From Maribacter antarcticus DSM 21422 (lineage in GTDB: Bacteria > Bacteroidota > Bacteroidia > Flavobacteriales > Flavobacteriaceae): DNA of 64,000 nucleotides. Every line of letters begins with the position of its first letter. Position 1 is the stretch's first letter. The translations under genes were made by a program, and so were the position numbers. Below, piece by piece: positions 7,551-15,878 of the stretch. The notes below the pieces were generated by a model that saw only the letters and a program-made list of their open reading frames with translations, did no database searches and was not told the DNA's origin. Location of the stretch: assembly GCF_000621125.1 (NCBI RefSeq), contig NZ_KK211214.1, positions 186,001 to 250,000 of the forward strand, read 5' to 3'.

Positions 7551-8780
7551 ATGCTACGTTGGATATTATTTGTTATTATTTACGCAATCCTTAGCGTCTA
7601 CGTGCTTCAGGCTTTAAAAACAGTGGCGCGGCAACCATGGGTTTACTATCTCTATATGGCCATTGCTGCTGCGGTTGCCTTTAATTTTATCTATCAGTTC
7701 ACTGCAGGCGAAGAGGAAGGAAGAGTACTTAGTGTTCCTAAAAGTTACGCCTTTGGATTTTTACTTACCATACTCACATTTAAGCTGATCACTATTATTT
7801 TTCTTTTTTCCGAGGATATTTTTAGAATTTTTTCTGGTGGATATGAAAAGATGTTTGGTTCGTCTAGAGCGTTTTCACTGCCGCAGCGTAGGCGTTTTCT
7901 GAGTGCTATTGCCCTTGGTTTGGCAGCTATTCCATTTGGTGCATTGTTGTACGGGATGTATAAAGGAAAATATAATTTTAAAGTATTAAAGTATACTCTT
8001 GAATTTGATGATCTTCCTGATGCTTTTGATGGCTATCGAATTACGCAAATATCCGATATTCATAGTGGAAGCTTTGATAATCGAAAGATGATAGAATACG
8101 GAGTGTCGTTGATAAATCAACAGAAAAGTGACACCATTTTATTTACGGGGGATATGGTCAATAATATGACGGAAGAAATGAAACCTTGGGCGGATTTGTT
8201 TACTACTTTAGAAGCAAAAGATGGAAAATACTCCGTGTTGGGTAATCATGATTATGGCGATTATATTCCATGGGAAACACCGGAGCTTAAAAATCAAAAC
8301 TTACAGGATTTAAAGGACTTACAAAAAGAGATGGGCTTTGATTTATTGCTGAACGAGCATAGGTACTTAACCAAGGGCGAAGATAAAATTGCACTTGTAG
8401 GTGTCGAGAACTGGGGTAAGGGAGGTTTTAAGAAAGCGGGAGATTTACAAAAGGCTGTTTCCAATATATCGGAACAAGATTTTAAGATATTAATGAGTCA
8501 CGATCCATCACACTGGGAAGCGGAAGTCGTGCCAGATGAAAAACACTTTCATTTGACCCTAAGTGGACATACCCATGGGATGCAGTTCGGTATCGAAATA
8601 CCTGGATGGATAAAATGGAGTCCTGTGAAATGGCGTTATAAGCAGTGGGCGGGAATTTACAAGGAACAAGGACAATTTATTAACGTGAACAGAGGTTTTG
8701 GGTTTTTAGGATACCCTGGCAGGGTAGGTATTTGGCCTGAAATAACGGTGATTACCTTAAAAAAAAAGTCGTTAACATGA
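7551..8780 (+). CDS. Membrane-anchored metallophosphoesterase (YkuE/YaeI type)
   Basis: A 409-residue calcineurin-type phosphoesterase. Residues 1-90 contain three hydrophobic helices and another follows at about 118-136 after an RRRF basic patch, so the enzyme is membrane-anchored. The metal-binding set is complete: D169 and H171 in QISDIHSG, D201 in FTGDMVNN, N232-H233 in LGNHDYGD, H317 in MSHDPSHWE, and H340/H342 in SGHTHGMQFG. YaeI/YkuE-like enzymes act on phosphodiester bonds of lipids such as UDP-diacylglucosamine or LTA-like substrates; the substrate here is unknown. It is followed after 90 nt by the thioredoxin-fold gene, which has its own promoter. Confidence 0.9.
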   Translation: MLRWILFVIIYAILSVYVLQALKTVARQPWVYYLYMAIAAAVAFNFIYQFTAGEEEGRVLSVPKSYAFGFLLTILTFKLITIIFLFSEDIFRIFSGGYEKMFGSSRAFSLPQRRRFLSAIALGLAAIPFGALLYGMYKGKYNFKVLKYTLEFDDLPDAFDGYRITQISDIHSGSFDNRKMIEYGVSLINQQKSDTILFTGDMVNNMTEEMKPWADLFTTLEAKDGKYSVLGNHDYGDYIPWETPELKNQNLQDLKDLQKEMGFDLLLNEHRYLTKGEDKIALVGVENWGKGGFKKAGDLQKAVSNISEQDFKILMSHDPSHWEAEVVPDEKHFHLTLSGHTHGMQFGIEIPGWIKWSPVKWRYKQWAGIYKEQGQFINVNRGFGFLGYPGRVGIWPEITVITLKKKSLT

Positions 8781-8819
8781 TTTTAACCTGGTGACAAGTG
8801 TACTAAAAGGTAGTAAGCA

Positions 8820-8849
8820 ATTCTATTTTAACATTTTTTACTACATTTG
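8820..8849 (+). promoter_or_regulatory. Promoter of the thioredoxin-like gene
   Basis: TACATTTG at 8842-8849 is a full match to the -7 element. The -33 region (about 8820) reads TTC rather than TTG. The start codon lies 24 nt downstream. Confidence 0.5.
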
Positions 8850-8872
8850 ATTCTTAAAGTAAAGCTTGTCAT

Positions 8873-9169
8873 ATGTCTAAATTTGGGGAACTCATAGATT
8901 TGAATATTCCTGTTCTGTTGGATTTCTATGCGGAATGGAACGAACAGTCTACTGCAATGCATCCTGTTTTAAGAGAGGTAGCTGCGGCTTTGGGTGACAA
9001 GGGTAAAGTGATAAAAATTGATGTTGATAAAAATAAAGAGCTTGCCCAAGCGCTTCGCGTGAAGGGATTGCCAACATTAATGATTTACAAAAAAGGAGAG
9101 ATGGTTTGGCGCCAAAGTGGGGAGCAAGATGCCAATACGCTCATAGGGATTTTGAGCGAATACGCGTAA
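8873..9169 (+). CDS. Thioredoxin-fold protein without the active-site cysteines
   Basis: A 98-residue single-domain thioredoxin fold, cytosolic because no signal peptide is present. The fold is clear from VLLDFYAEW, VIKIDVDKNKELAQALRVKG and the cis-proline loop GLPTLMIYKKGE. The usual W-C-G-P-C is W22-N-E-Q-S26, so both redox cysteines are gone and the protein contains no Cys at all. It cannot act as a disulfide reductase. A chaperone-like or protein-binding role is possible but not shown. The spared fold residues suggest that it is maintained by selection, not decaying. The 267 nt after it (9170-9436) hold no gene I can see. Confidence 0.9.
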   Translation: MSKFGELIDLNIPVLLDFYAEWNEQSTAMHPVLREVAAALGDKGKVIKIDVDKNKELAQALRVKGLPTLMIYKKGEMVWRQSGEQDANTLIGILSEYA

Positions 9170-9436
9170 CTACAGAAATCAACGTACGCTTACTACACTA
9201 TGTATTTATATGTGACATGCTCTAAACAAGACAGATTATAGGCGTCTAATCTCATGATTTCAATACACCTACTCCCAAAGAAAACAAACGATAAATAAGA
9301 ATGCATTGTCAAGTATGTTGCATTTTGTTTCGTGTTTCAGCTAGCATAAAATCTGGGCTAATGTCTAAATAGTGTATCTGTAATTTATTGTGAGTACTGG
9401 TCTTTGTAATTACCCTAGGGCTCTAAAATTATATTT

Positions 9437-12400
9437 TTAGTTTGCTGGAGCGGTTCCTGCAGTGTCCTCTAAGGCATCTGTTTTTGTGGCATCCAATTTA
9501 ATGGTGTCTTGTTTGATATCAGGATTAGCCTCCGAAGTAGTTTCAGGCATTTCAAAGTCGTCTTCATCTTTATAAAAGTGTTGGAACTTATCAATATACT
9601 CATTGAATATGAGTGTTTCTTTTTCGGCCACTTCGCGATCGTTATTGTTTATTAGGTTGTCTATGTTGCGTCTATAGGCTTCCATGTCAGCAATAATCTC
9701 ATCAATGTTACTGTACTGCTCGTCCAGATTTGTACCAGCATAGTATTCTAAACGTTCTTGGTACACTGTTTTTAACTTATCAAACAGATTCCGTGCCTTT
9801 TCCGTTTCGCCTACTTTGTAGTAGCCATCTACAAAAGGCTCCACAAGGGTATAGTAACCAAACTGATCTACCGGCATATTGTTCAAGGAGATTTCAATCA
9901 CCTCTTTTGCCTTATCTATATTATTTTCTCTGATCAGCGCTTCCATCAACCGCGCTAAATTAGACCTGTAGGATACACTTTGAATGCGGGTTTGCGTGTC
10001 GTGATAAATATCGGTGCTTCCAGAATTCCCCCAGTCCCATTTAGTAACTATATCGTACATTAAATCAGTATCAATCCTACCCATTTCAAAGGAATTGGGG
10101 CGTTCCGTTCTAATGGGAACCAGTTTGTAGGCCATGCCATCTAATTGAAGGTAGTCTTTCATCCACAAGAATTCGGCATCGTCAAAGCTTCCACCGGAGA
10201 AATAAAGAGGTCTTTTCCAATCATTGTTGGCAAGAATATCCAACATCATCATATTTTTCTTGGTAATAGCACCTGGGAGGTCAATATCTATAAAATCTAC
10301 GATAAGGGCAGAATCCTTGACTTTCACTAGTCCACTTTCCATAACGTTTTTTTTGTTTACGGGCACCCTGATTTTATCGGTAGGGTAGTAGACCATGTTT
10401 TGCGTATTTTCATCGTAGTTGTTCGCGTCTTGTCCGTTTTGCTCAAATAGGTACTTAAGCTTGGTCCGTGGTTTGTCACTATCGATCCAGTTCATAAAGT
10501 CCTTAATAGCCCATCTGTTATCGGTCGCTTTTTGAAAATAGAGTACGTCCCTGTTTCCTTGGCGGTATTTTTTATGTTCTATTTGCGAAGGGATAGGGTC
10601 ACTCTCATAAGCTTTGTGCTTCATTTGGTCTACGTACCAATCCGTCTCGAACAAACTAGTACAGACAATACGCACATCCGTGCGGTAGCCTTCTATTTCT
10701 TGGGCGTACCAGAGCGGAAATGTATCATTGTCACCTATGGTGAATAAAATGGCACCTGCATCTTCTTGGCACGAATCCAAATATGCCTTTGCAGATGCAT
10801 TTGCAGTAAATCTTCCAGAGCGGTCATGGTCGTCCCAGTTTTGCACCGCCATTACTGTGGGTACGGCTAATAAGCAAATAACAACGACTGCTGGCGCCAG
10901 TATCTTTGGCTTCAACCAGTCCTTAAACCCATCAAAAAGTCCGTAGACTCCTAAGCCAATCCAAATAGCGAACACATAAAAAGAACCCACTAAGGAATAG
11001 TCACGCTCCCTAGGTTGAAAGATATAGGGGTTGGTATAGAACTGAATGGCAAGTCCCGTAAATAGAAAGAAAATCAACAGAACCCAAAATTGCTTCGGAT
11101 TTTTTGAAATTTGAAAAACCAGACCAATAATACCTAGTAGTAATGGTAAAAAGAAATAGGTATTTCTACTTTTATTATTTTCAATTTCGCTGGGGAGATT
11201 GTATTGACTTCCCAAACGCCAGCTATCGATAAACTTAATACCGCTTAGCCAGTTTCCATTGTTATTGTATCGACCTTGAACATCATTCTGCTTTCCGACA
11301 AAATTCCACATGAAGTAGCGCAGGTACATATAATTGAACTGAAATTCAAACATGTATTTTACATTGTCCCAAACCGATGGTGGTTCTACTTCAATAAAAT
11401 CTTCAAAACGTTTTAGAAAGCTAATGTACTGGTCCGCGTCTATTTCTCCGTTTGCGAAACCTGTTTTAATCTGGTTTACTGCATTTCTAAGTTCCTCATT
11501 AGGTTTAGTAATTCTGAAGTCCAGTGGGCCAAAGTGGCGCATGTAGTTTTCGGCATGTTGGGAGCTCCACATTCTTGGTAGAATGCCTTGGTGTTCCGGG
11601 TTTGGTCCTATATCGGCGTTTTTGTACTTATTTACAATGATATATTTATTTAAGGTATGGTCTTTTTCGTATTTGGGTTTTCCATCACGTTCTTCACCTT
11701 GGGAAGCGAACATCTCTGAGTAGTAACTTCCGTAAATGGGACTATCCACACCAGGGTATTGCTCCCTGTTGTAATAGGCCAAAAGCGCCCTTGCATCAGA
11801 CGGGTTGTTCTCATTGATGACTACTTTGGCGTTCGCACGTATGGGTAGCATGATCCAGGAAGAGAATCCAAGAAAAAGGAACATTAGGCATAAAACTATG
11901 GTATTGCCCGTTTTGTAATTGTGCTTTCTAGTGTAGCGAAGGCCTAAATAAAAGGCCGTAATAAATAGAACACCAATAAAGATAGAACCCGAGTTAAACG
12001 GGAGCCCCATGCTGTTAATGAAGAACACTTCTCCCCAACCAAATAGTACTAAGACGTAGGTTAAAGAAAATTTATAAACCAACATTAGTATGCCAATGAC
12101 AATGAGATTGGCAAGCAGAAAATTCTTTACTGTTGTGGTTTTGTACGTTTTAAAGTAATAAAGTAGTCCTATGGAAGGAATGGCTAAAAAGCCCATAAAT
12201 TGAATTCCAAAAGTGAGTCCCACAACATAGGAGATTAAGATAATCCATCTATTCCCTCTTGGGTCTTCTAAGTTGTCTGTCCATTTAAGCCCTAGCCAGA
12301 GCAGTAGCGCCATAATACAACTGGCCATGGCGTACACTTCTGTTTCAGTAGCATTAAACCAGAAACTGTCTGTATAGGTAAATGCTAGAGACCCTATTAG

Positions 12401-12775
12401 CCCACTTCCTAAAACGGCTATCGCTTTACTATTGGTGAGTTGTTCGTCGGTATCCATTAATTTCTGGGTGATATTAGTAATGGTCCAGAACATAAATAAT
12501 ATGGTAAAAGCGCTTGATATACCTGAAACCAAATTCACCATCATGGCTACTTGACTAGGCTCAAAAGCGAACATAGCAAAGAAGGCACCAATCATCTGTA
12601 GCAAAGGAGCTCCCGGTGGGTGCCCGACTTGTAACTTAGCTGCCGTAGAAATATATTCCCCCGCATCCCAAAAACTGTTAGTCGGTTCTACGGTAATGAA
12701 ATAAGTAATAAATGCAATAAAAAATACGGCCCACCCGAGGAGGGTGTCCCACTTCTGAAAGTTCTTTGAAAACAT
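9437..12775 (-). CDS. DUF2723/TMEM260-like membrane glycosyltransferase (GT117), probable protein O-mannosyltransferase type
   Basis: A 1112-residue polytopic membrane protein. The first 350 residues carry many transmembrane helices and the GT-C-type signature near the N-terminus: FWDAGEYISTAAKLQVGHPP followed by GAPLLQMIGAFF. This is the DUF2723 (PF11028) family, which includes human TMEM260, an O-mannosyltransferase of CAZy family GT117. A second membrane block follows at about 540-670, then a large soluble part. Residues from about 960 are helical and TPR-like (LARLMEALIRENNIDKAKEV), and the tail is acidic and Thr/Asp-rich. Donor and acceptor are unknown; a polyprenyl-phosphate mannose donor and exported protein acceptors are inference. 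It stands alone, divergent from tRNA-Gln. No clear promoter was found in its 5' flank. Confidence 0.85.
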   Translation of the reverse strand: MFSKNFQKWDTLLGWAVFFIAFITYFITVEPTNSFWDAGEYISTAAKLQVGHPPGAPLLQMIGAFFAMFAFEPSQVAMMVNLVSGISSAFTILFMFWTITNITQKLMDTDEQLTNSKAIAVLGSGLIGSLAFTYTDSFWFNATETEVYAMASCIMALLLWLGLKWTDNLEDPRGNRWIILISYVVGLTFGIQFMGFLAIPSIGLLYYFKTYKTTTVKNFLLANLIVIGILMLVYKFSLTYVLVLFGWGEVFFINSMGLPFNSGSIFIGVLFITAFYLGLRYTRKHNYKTGNTIVLCLMFLFLGFSSWIMLPIRANAKVVINENNPSDARALLAYYNREQYPGVDSPIYGSYYSEMFASQGEERDGKPKYEKDHTLNKYIIVNKYKNADIGPNPEHQGILPRMWSSQHAENYMRHFGPLDFRITKPNEELRNAVNQIKTGFANGEIDADQYISFLKRFEDFIEVEPPSVWDNVKYMFEFQFNYMYLRYFMWNFVGKQNDVQGRYNNNGNWLSGIKFIDSWRLGSQYNLPSEIENNKSRNTYFFLPLLLGIIGLVFQISKNPKQFWVLLIFFLFTGLAIQFYTNPYIFQPRERDYSLVGSFYVFAIWIGLGVYGLFDGFKDWLKPKILAPAVVVICLLAVPTVMAVQNWDDHDRSGRFTANASAKAYLDSCQEDAGAILFTIGDNDTFPLWYAQEIEGYRTDVRIVCTSLFETDWYVDQMKHKAYESDPIPSQIEHKKYRQGNRDVLYFQKATDNRWAIKDFMNWIDSDKPRTKLKYLFEQNGQDANNYDENTQNMVYYPTDKIRVPVNKKNVMESGLVKVKDSALIVDFIDIDLPGAITKKNMMMLDILANNDWKRPLYFSGGSFDDAEFLWMKDYLQLDGMAYKLVPIRTERPNSFEMGRIDTDLMYDIVTKWDWGNSGSTDIYHDTQTRIQSVSYRSNLARLMEALIRENNIDKAKEVIEISLNNMPVDQFGYYTLVEPFVDGYYKVGETEKARNLFDKLKTVYQERLEYYAGTNLDEQYSNIDEIIADMEAYRRNIDNLINNNDREVAEKETLIFNEYIDKFQHFYKDEDDFEMPETTSEANPDIKQDTIKLDATKTDALEDTAGTAPAN

Positions 12776-12893
12776 GTAACCCTAATTAAAGCTAAGGGCG
12801 AATTTACTAATTAAAATAGATAACAGACTACAATTTTTATAAACCTTTAACAGGCCTGCTAATCGGTTTTTTAGATTATTGTATTAAAAAAAG

Positions 12894-12924
12894 TTTGTGC
12901 AAACCAAACTTTGTTTTAAATTTG
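12894..12924 (+). promoter_or_regulatory. Promoter of tRNA-Gln
   Basis: TTTG at 12894-12897, a 19-nt spacer and TAAATTTG at 12917-12924: a near-ideal Bacteroidota primary promoter. The mature tRNA begins 39 nt downstream. Confidence 0.8.
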
Positions 12925-12963
12925 CACCCTCGAATGCAAAACTTGTGTTTCGCATCCAGAGAT

Positions 12964-13035
12964 TGGCCCATGGTGTAATTGGTAACACACCGGTTTTTGG
13001 TACCGACATTCAAGGTTCGAGTCCTTGTGGGCCAA
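12964..13035 (+). tRNA. tRNA-Gln (anticodon UUG)
   Basis: A cloverleaf can be folded. The acceptor TGGCCCA (12964-12970) pairs with TGGGCCA (13028-13034) and A13035 is the discriminator. The D arm lies in GTGTAATTGGTAACAC. The anticodon loop TTTTGGT has TTG at positions 34-36, read as Gln. The T arm is CAAGG-TTCGAGT-CCTTG. The CCA end is not encoded. It is a single tRNA with its own promoter and a terminator just downstream. Confidence 0.97.
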
Positions 13036-13050
13036 CAGAAGTTTTAAAGT

Positions 13051-13090
13051 AAATCCCAATGTCATTTTGATATTGGGATTTTTGCTTTTT
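13051..13090 (+). terminator. Terminator after tRNA-Gln
   Basis: AAATCCCAAT (13051-13060) pairs with ATTGGGATTT (13072-13081), followed by a T-rich stretch. It ends the tRNA transcript. Confidence 0.85.
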
Positions 13091-13421
13091 TAAAGGTATT
13101 ATTGCGAGGAGGTTAGCACGTCAAATTGAAAAGTTGAAGTGTTTTGTCTTGATAAATGCAGCTATAAGATTGAATTACTCATTTATTGACTTGGATTTAC
13201 TTTTTTTGTAATTACGTATCACTTGTAACCGAAATAAATTAGTTTTTAGAACTTTTTGTAAGTTTTTAACGACATAATGTGTACTGTTGCCGTGAATCTT
13301 GTCGGTCAAATTAGATATTTTGTATATTGCCTTTTGTAACTGAGCTAAAGATTGAACGGAACGGAAGCTTTTTTAATTAAAGTAACTATTAGCTTTATTG
13401 CTATTTAAAAAGATACTACTT
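13091..13421. other. AT-rich gap before the small membrane protein, no feature recognised
   Basis: About 330 nt without a convincing gene. A weak promoter-like TTG (about 13298) with TATATTGC downstream is the only hint, and it deviates from TAnnTTTG. No hairpin, repeat or attachment-site duplication of the tRNA 3' end was found. Confidence 0.4.
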
Positions 13422-13763
13422 ATGAAATTGACTGCAAAGCATCTCAAAATTTTACTAGCATTAGTAGTAGTAGGTTTTGTGGTAGGTATTTATCTCCAAG
13501 ACAAAGAGCACCAAAAAAGCACCAAACATGCGTGGAAGGCGAACAGATATAATTTGGAACGTTTTAATAAAATAACTGAGTTCAATAAATCTATGAGCGC
13601 TGCAAATTGGCAGCTGATACAGGACAGTATTGAAAGAGAGTTGGATACGCTCATGATTTTAAGGTTTAGAAAAGAAGTGGACAGTATTAGTAGCACCAAA
13701 GTAGGTCTTAATGAACTTACAAAGCAGTCAAATACAGGAGTTGTTTCTACTGCGACAAACTAA
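13422..13763 (+). CDS. Small single-pass membrane protein, unknown function
   Basis: A 113-residue protein starting at ATG 13422 (MKLTAKHLKILLALV). The in-frame TTG at 13398 would add MLFKKILL and is less likely. One transmembrane helix covers about residues 8-25 (LKILLALVVVGFVVGIYL), followed by a charged, mostly helical segment with DSIERELDTLMILRFRKEVD and a Ser/Thr/Asn-rich tail. It may be a coiled coil of about 60 residues. There are no cysteines and no known domain that I recognise. It converges on the antiporter gene with only 35 bp between them and no clear terminator. Confidence 0.7.
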   Translation: MKLTAKHLKILLALVVVGFVVGIYLQDKEHQKSTKHAWKANRYNLERFNKITEFNKSMSAANWQLIQDSIERELDTLMILRFRKEVDSISSTKVGLNELTKQSNTGVVSTATN

Positions 13764-13798
13764 TTATTTAGCCTGTTATAGCGAACTTAAGAGTATGG

Positions 13799-15139
13799 TT
13801 ACTGCAAGGAGTCGTTTTCATTAGCGGAGTCCTTATCAGTAAAGAGTTCGTCAGGTAAGTTTTCAGACACTTGTTGCGCCCGTAATACATCTTCTGCTTC
13901 ATTCTTTTTCGCATATTCTTCGTCAATTTCATCCAAAAGAGTATTCATTTTTTTCTTATCTTTAATCATTGCCCATGTCATAATTAGACTGGTAGAAATA
14001 ATCACGAACAATAAAATTCCCGATTCAAAATTAGCCACTTGTGCCGCTTCGGGTATGGCGTAAAACAATAGAACGGTTATAAGGCCCCTTGGCGCTACAA
14101 ATAGCTGTGGTAGAATATCTGAACCTATAAACACCTTAAGGATTACAAAGCGTATCGCATAGATAGATGCGATAATCAATAAGCTAATTAGGGCAACATT
14201 AAAGTTGAAAAGCGATGTAATGACGATACTTAATCCAAAAACTACAAAGAAAAACGTGCGCACTACAAAAGCGGTTTCTAAAGTAATAATATGAAGTTCA
14301 TGATAAATTTGATTGATTTTCTCGTGCTTTAGGAAAACGGCCATTTTACCAGGAAAAAATAATTTAACATTCGCTATCACCAGCCCAAAAATTAATATGA
14401 TAATCAACGAGGAGAGGTGGAGTTTTTTGCCGATTGCATAAAGTAAAAGAAGGACGGCAATTAATAAGAATAGTTTAGCCTGACTCTTTATTTGTTGGAA
14501 AATTAGGATAATAGCGTAACTGGCAATGAGTCCTATGACGAGGGTTAAGACCAAATTGCCAGCAAAACCTGCAATGCCACCGTCTTCTGCTGGGTCTAGG
14601 CCGCCAATTAAGTAATAAAACATCATAATTCCCATAATATCGGAAAACGTACTCTCGTAAATATGGAACTCTTTTTTAGGCTCGGATAGACCGCTTACAC
14701 TAGGAATGATAATCGCACTTGAAAGTATAGATAGGGGTGTGGCGTATAGCCATGCAGATTGCATGCTCATTTCTGGGATGAAGTAATTTAGAATAAGGGC
14801 TGCCGCGTAAGCGGAACCTAAAAGCCCTAATAATGCTACAGCCATTGATTTTAAGATGGGCACCAGTTTTTCGCGTTTGAGTTCTAGCTCTAATGCCGCT
14901 TCTAGTACAATCATTATCAACCCAATGATGCCCAAAAGTTCTAGTCCTCCAGAGAAATCTAACGCTTCTGGCACAAAGTATTTTAAGACATATTGCAAGA
15001 TGATGCCTAAAACGATAAGCATTAGTACGGATGGTATATTAGTTTTTTTGGAAATACCGTTAAACCAAAAAGAAAGAATAATAATTACAGATGCTTCAAT
15101 GATTAGGTTGTAAGACGATAGAATGTCCATTTGATTCAT
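13799..15139 (-). CDS. Cation:proton antiporter (CPA superfamily)
   Basis: A 446-residue inner-membrane antiporter of the NhaP/KefB-like CPA superfamily, expected to exchange Na+ or K+ for H+. About 12 hydrophobic helices cover residues 8-390. The ion-binding region FSDIMGIMMFY (near residue 165) has the conserved Asp expected in transport helix 5, and an early IVLEAALELEL matches the family's acidic third helix. The C-terminal 60 residues are cytosolic, charged and Asp/Glu-rich (LDEIDEEYAKKNEAEDV) and carry no TrkA-N or cyclic nucleotide domain. The start may be ATG at 15139 or, nine bases in, ATG at 15130 (MDILSS). Ion selectivity cannot be told. Confidence 0.88.
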   Translation of the reverse strand: MNQMDILSSYNLIIEASVIIILSFWFNGISKKTNIPSVLMLIVLGIILQYVLKYFVPEALDFSGGLELLGIIGLIMIVLEAALELELKREKLVPILKSMAVALLGLLGSAYAAALILNYFIPEMSMQSAWLYATPLSILSSAIIIPSVSGLSEPKKEFHIYESTFSDIMGIMMFYYLIGGLDPAEDGGIAGFAGNLVLTLVIGLIASYAIILIFQQIKSQAKLFLLIAVLLLLYAIGKKLHLSSLIIILIFGLVIANVKLFFPGKMAVFLKHEKINQIYHELHIITLETAFVVRTFFFVVFGLSIVITSLFNFNVALISLLIIASIYAIRFVILKVFIGSDILPQLFVAPRGLITVLLFYAIPEAAQVANFESGILLFVIISTSLIMTWAMIKDKKKMNTLLDEIDEEYAKKNEAEDVLRAQQVSENLPDELFTDKDSANENDSLQ

Positions 15140-15265
15140 TTTAAAAAAGGTTATCGTGTTTAAAAATAGGTCTAAAAGATGTAAAAGTTGGTTGCAGTGC
15201 GGTTAAAAATAAACGGAAGAATTTAATCGTATTGTTAAATCATTTAATTGTGAGAGTATACGCTA

Positions 15266-15294
15266 TTGTAGAAATCAAATTTATTGTATATTTG
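15266..15294 (+). promoter_or_regulatory. Promoter of rimP-nusA-infB
   Basis: TTG at 15266-15268, an 18-nt spacer and TATATTTG at 15287-15294. Transcription should start near 15300, leaving a leader of about 100 nt before rimP that contains the hairpin described next. Confidence 0.8.
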
Positions 15295-15323
15295 CACCAC
15301 TGAAAGAATATTGAAGTATTCAT

Positions 15324-15350
15324 GAGGGGGCAATTTGTCCCCTCTTTTAT
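15324..15350 (+). promoter_or_regulatory. Terminator-like hairpin in the rimP-nusA-infB leader (possible attenuator)
   Basis: GAGGGGGC (15324-15331) pairs with GTCCCCTC (15337-15344) around a 5-base loop, eight pairs including one G-U, followed directly by TTTTATT. It lies inside the leader about 30 nt after the predicted transcription start and 54 nt before the rimP ATG, so most transcripts would stop here unless it is read through. It may be a NusA-sensitive attenuator, as reported for the Bacillus subtilis rimP-nusA leader; that comparison is inference. A short leader frame (ATG 15322, 21 codons) overlaps it and is probably incidental. Confidence 0.6.
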
Positions 15351-15403
15351 TAGAAAAAATTTACTTTATCAGTATTCATGTTGTTGATGTAGAAACTATT
15401 TTT

Positions 15404-15865
15404 ATGTTACAGAGTAAGGTTAAATCTTTATTGGATGCAGGATTGGAAGAAGATGATTCTCTTTTTTTAATAGATTTTGTAGTGGGTACAGACAATAAGA
15501 TAAAAGTTGTTATAGATGGTGATAACGGCGTTACAGTGACCGATTGTATTAAAATAAGCCGTGCCATAGAGCATAATTTAGATAGGGAAGAAGAAGATTT
15601 TGCCTTGGAGGTGGCATCTGCAGGTGCTTCGTCGCCGATAATATTGCCGAGGCAGTATAGGAAAAATATTGGTAGAAAGTTAGAGGTTCAAACGGAAACT
15701 ACTACCTATGAAGGCAGTCTTATAGCGGTGGAGGAAGGGCATATTGTTCTGGAGTGGAAGGCAAGGGAGCCCAAGCCTATTGGTAAGGGCAAGGTTACCG
15801 TGCAAAAAAGGCAAGAAATTAATTTTTCTGAAATCAATAAAGCAAAAGTTGTATTAAAATTTTAA
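15404..15865 (+). CDS. rimP: Ribosome maturation factor RimP
   Basis: A 153-residue cytosolic factor for 30S subunit maturation. The start chosen is ATG 15404 (MLQSKVKSLLDAG) because homologs begin there; an upstream in-frame TTG at 15335 would add 23 residues with no family match. Family signs are SLFLIDFVVGTDNKIKVVID, the GDNGVTVTDCIKISRAIEHN block with DREEEDFALEVASAG, then a C-terminal Sm-like domain (GRKLEVQTETTTYEGSLIAV). It is the first gene of the classic rimP-nusA-infB operon, 13 nt before nusA, and its leader holds a possible attenuator. Confidence 0.95.
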   Translation: MLQSKVKSLLDAGLEEDDSLFLIDFVVGTDNKIKVVIDGDNGVTVTDCIKISRAIEHNLDREEEDFALEVASAGASSPIILPRQYRKNIGRKLEVQTETTTYEGSLIAVEEGHIVLEWKAREPKPIGKGKVTVQKRQEINFSEINKAKVVLKF

Positions 15866-15878
15866 TTTCAAAGTATAA

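Noticed and set aside
12964-13421. tRNA-Gln as an integration site for a mobile element
   Set aside because: No integrase, no duplicated tRNA 3' end and no change of gene style downstream; a normal terminator follows the tRNA.
15322-15387. A 21-codon leader ORF over the rimP leader hairpin
   Set aside because: No regulatory codon run and no sign of a leader peptide; the stem itself explains the sequence.
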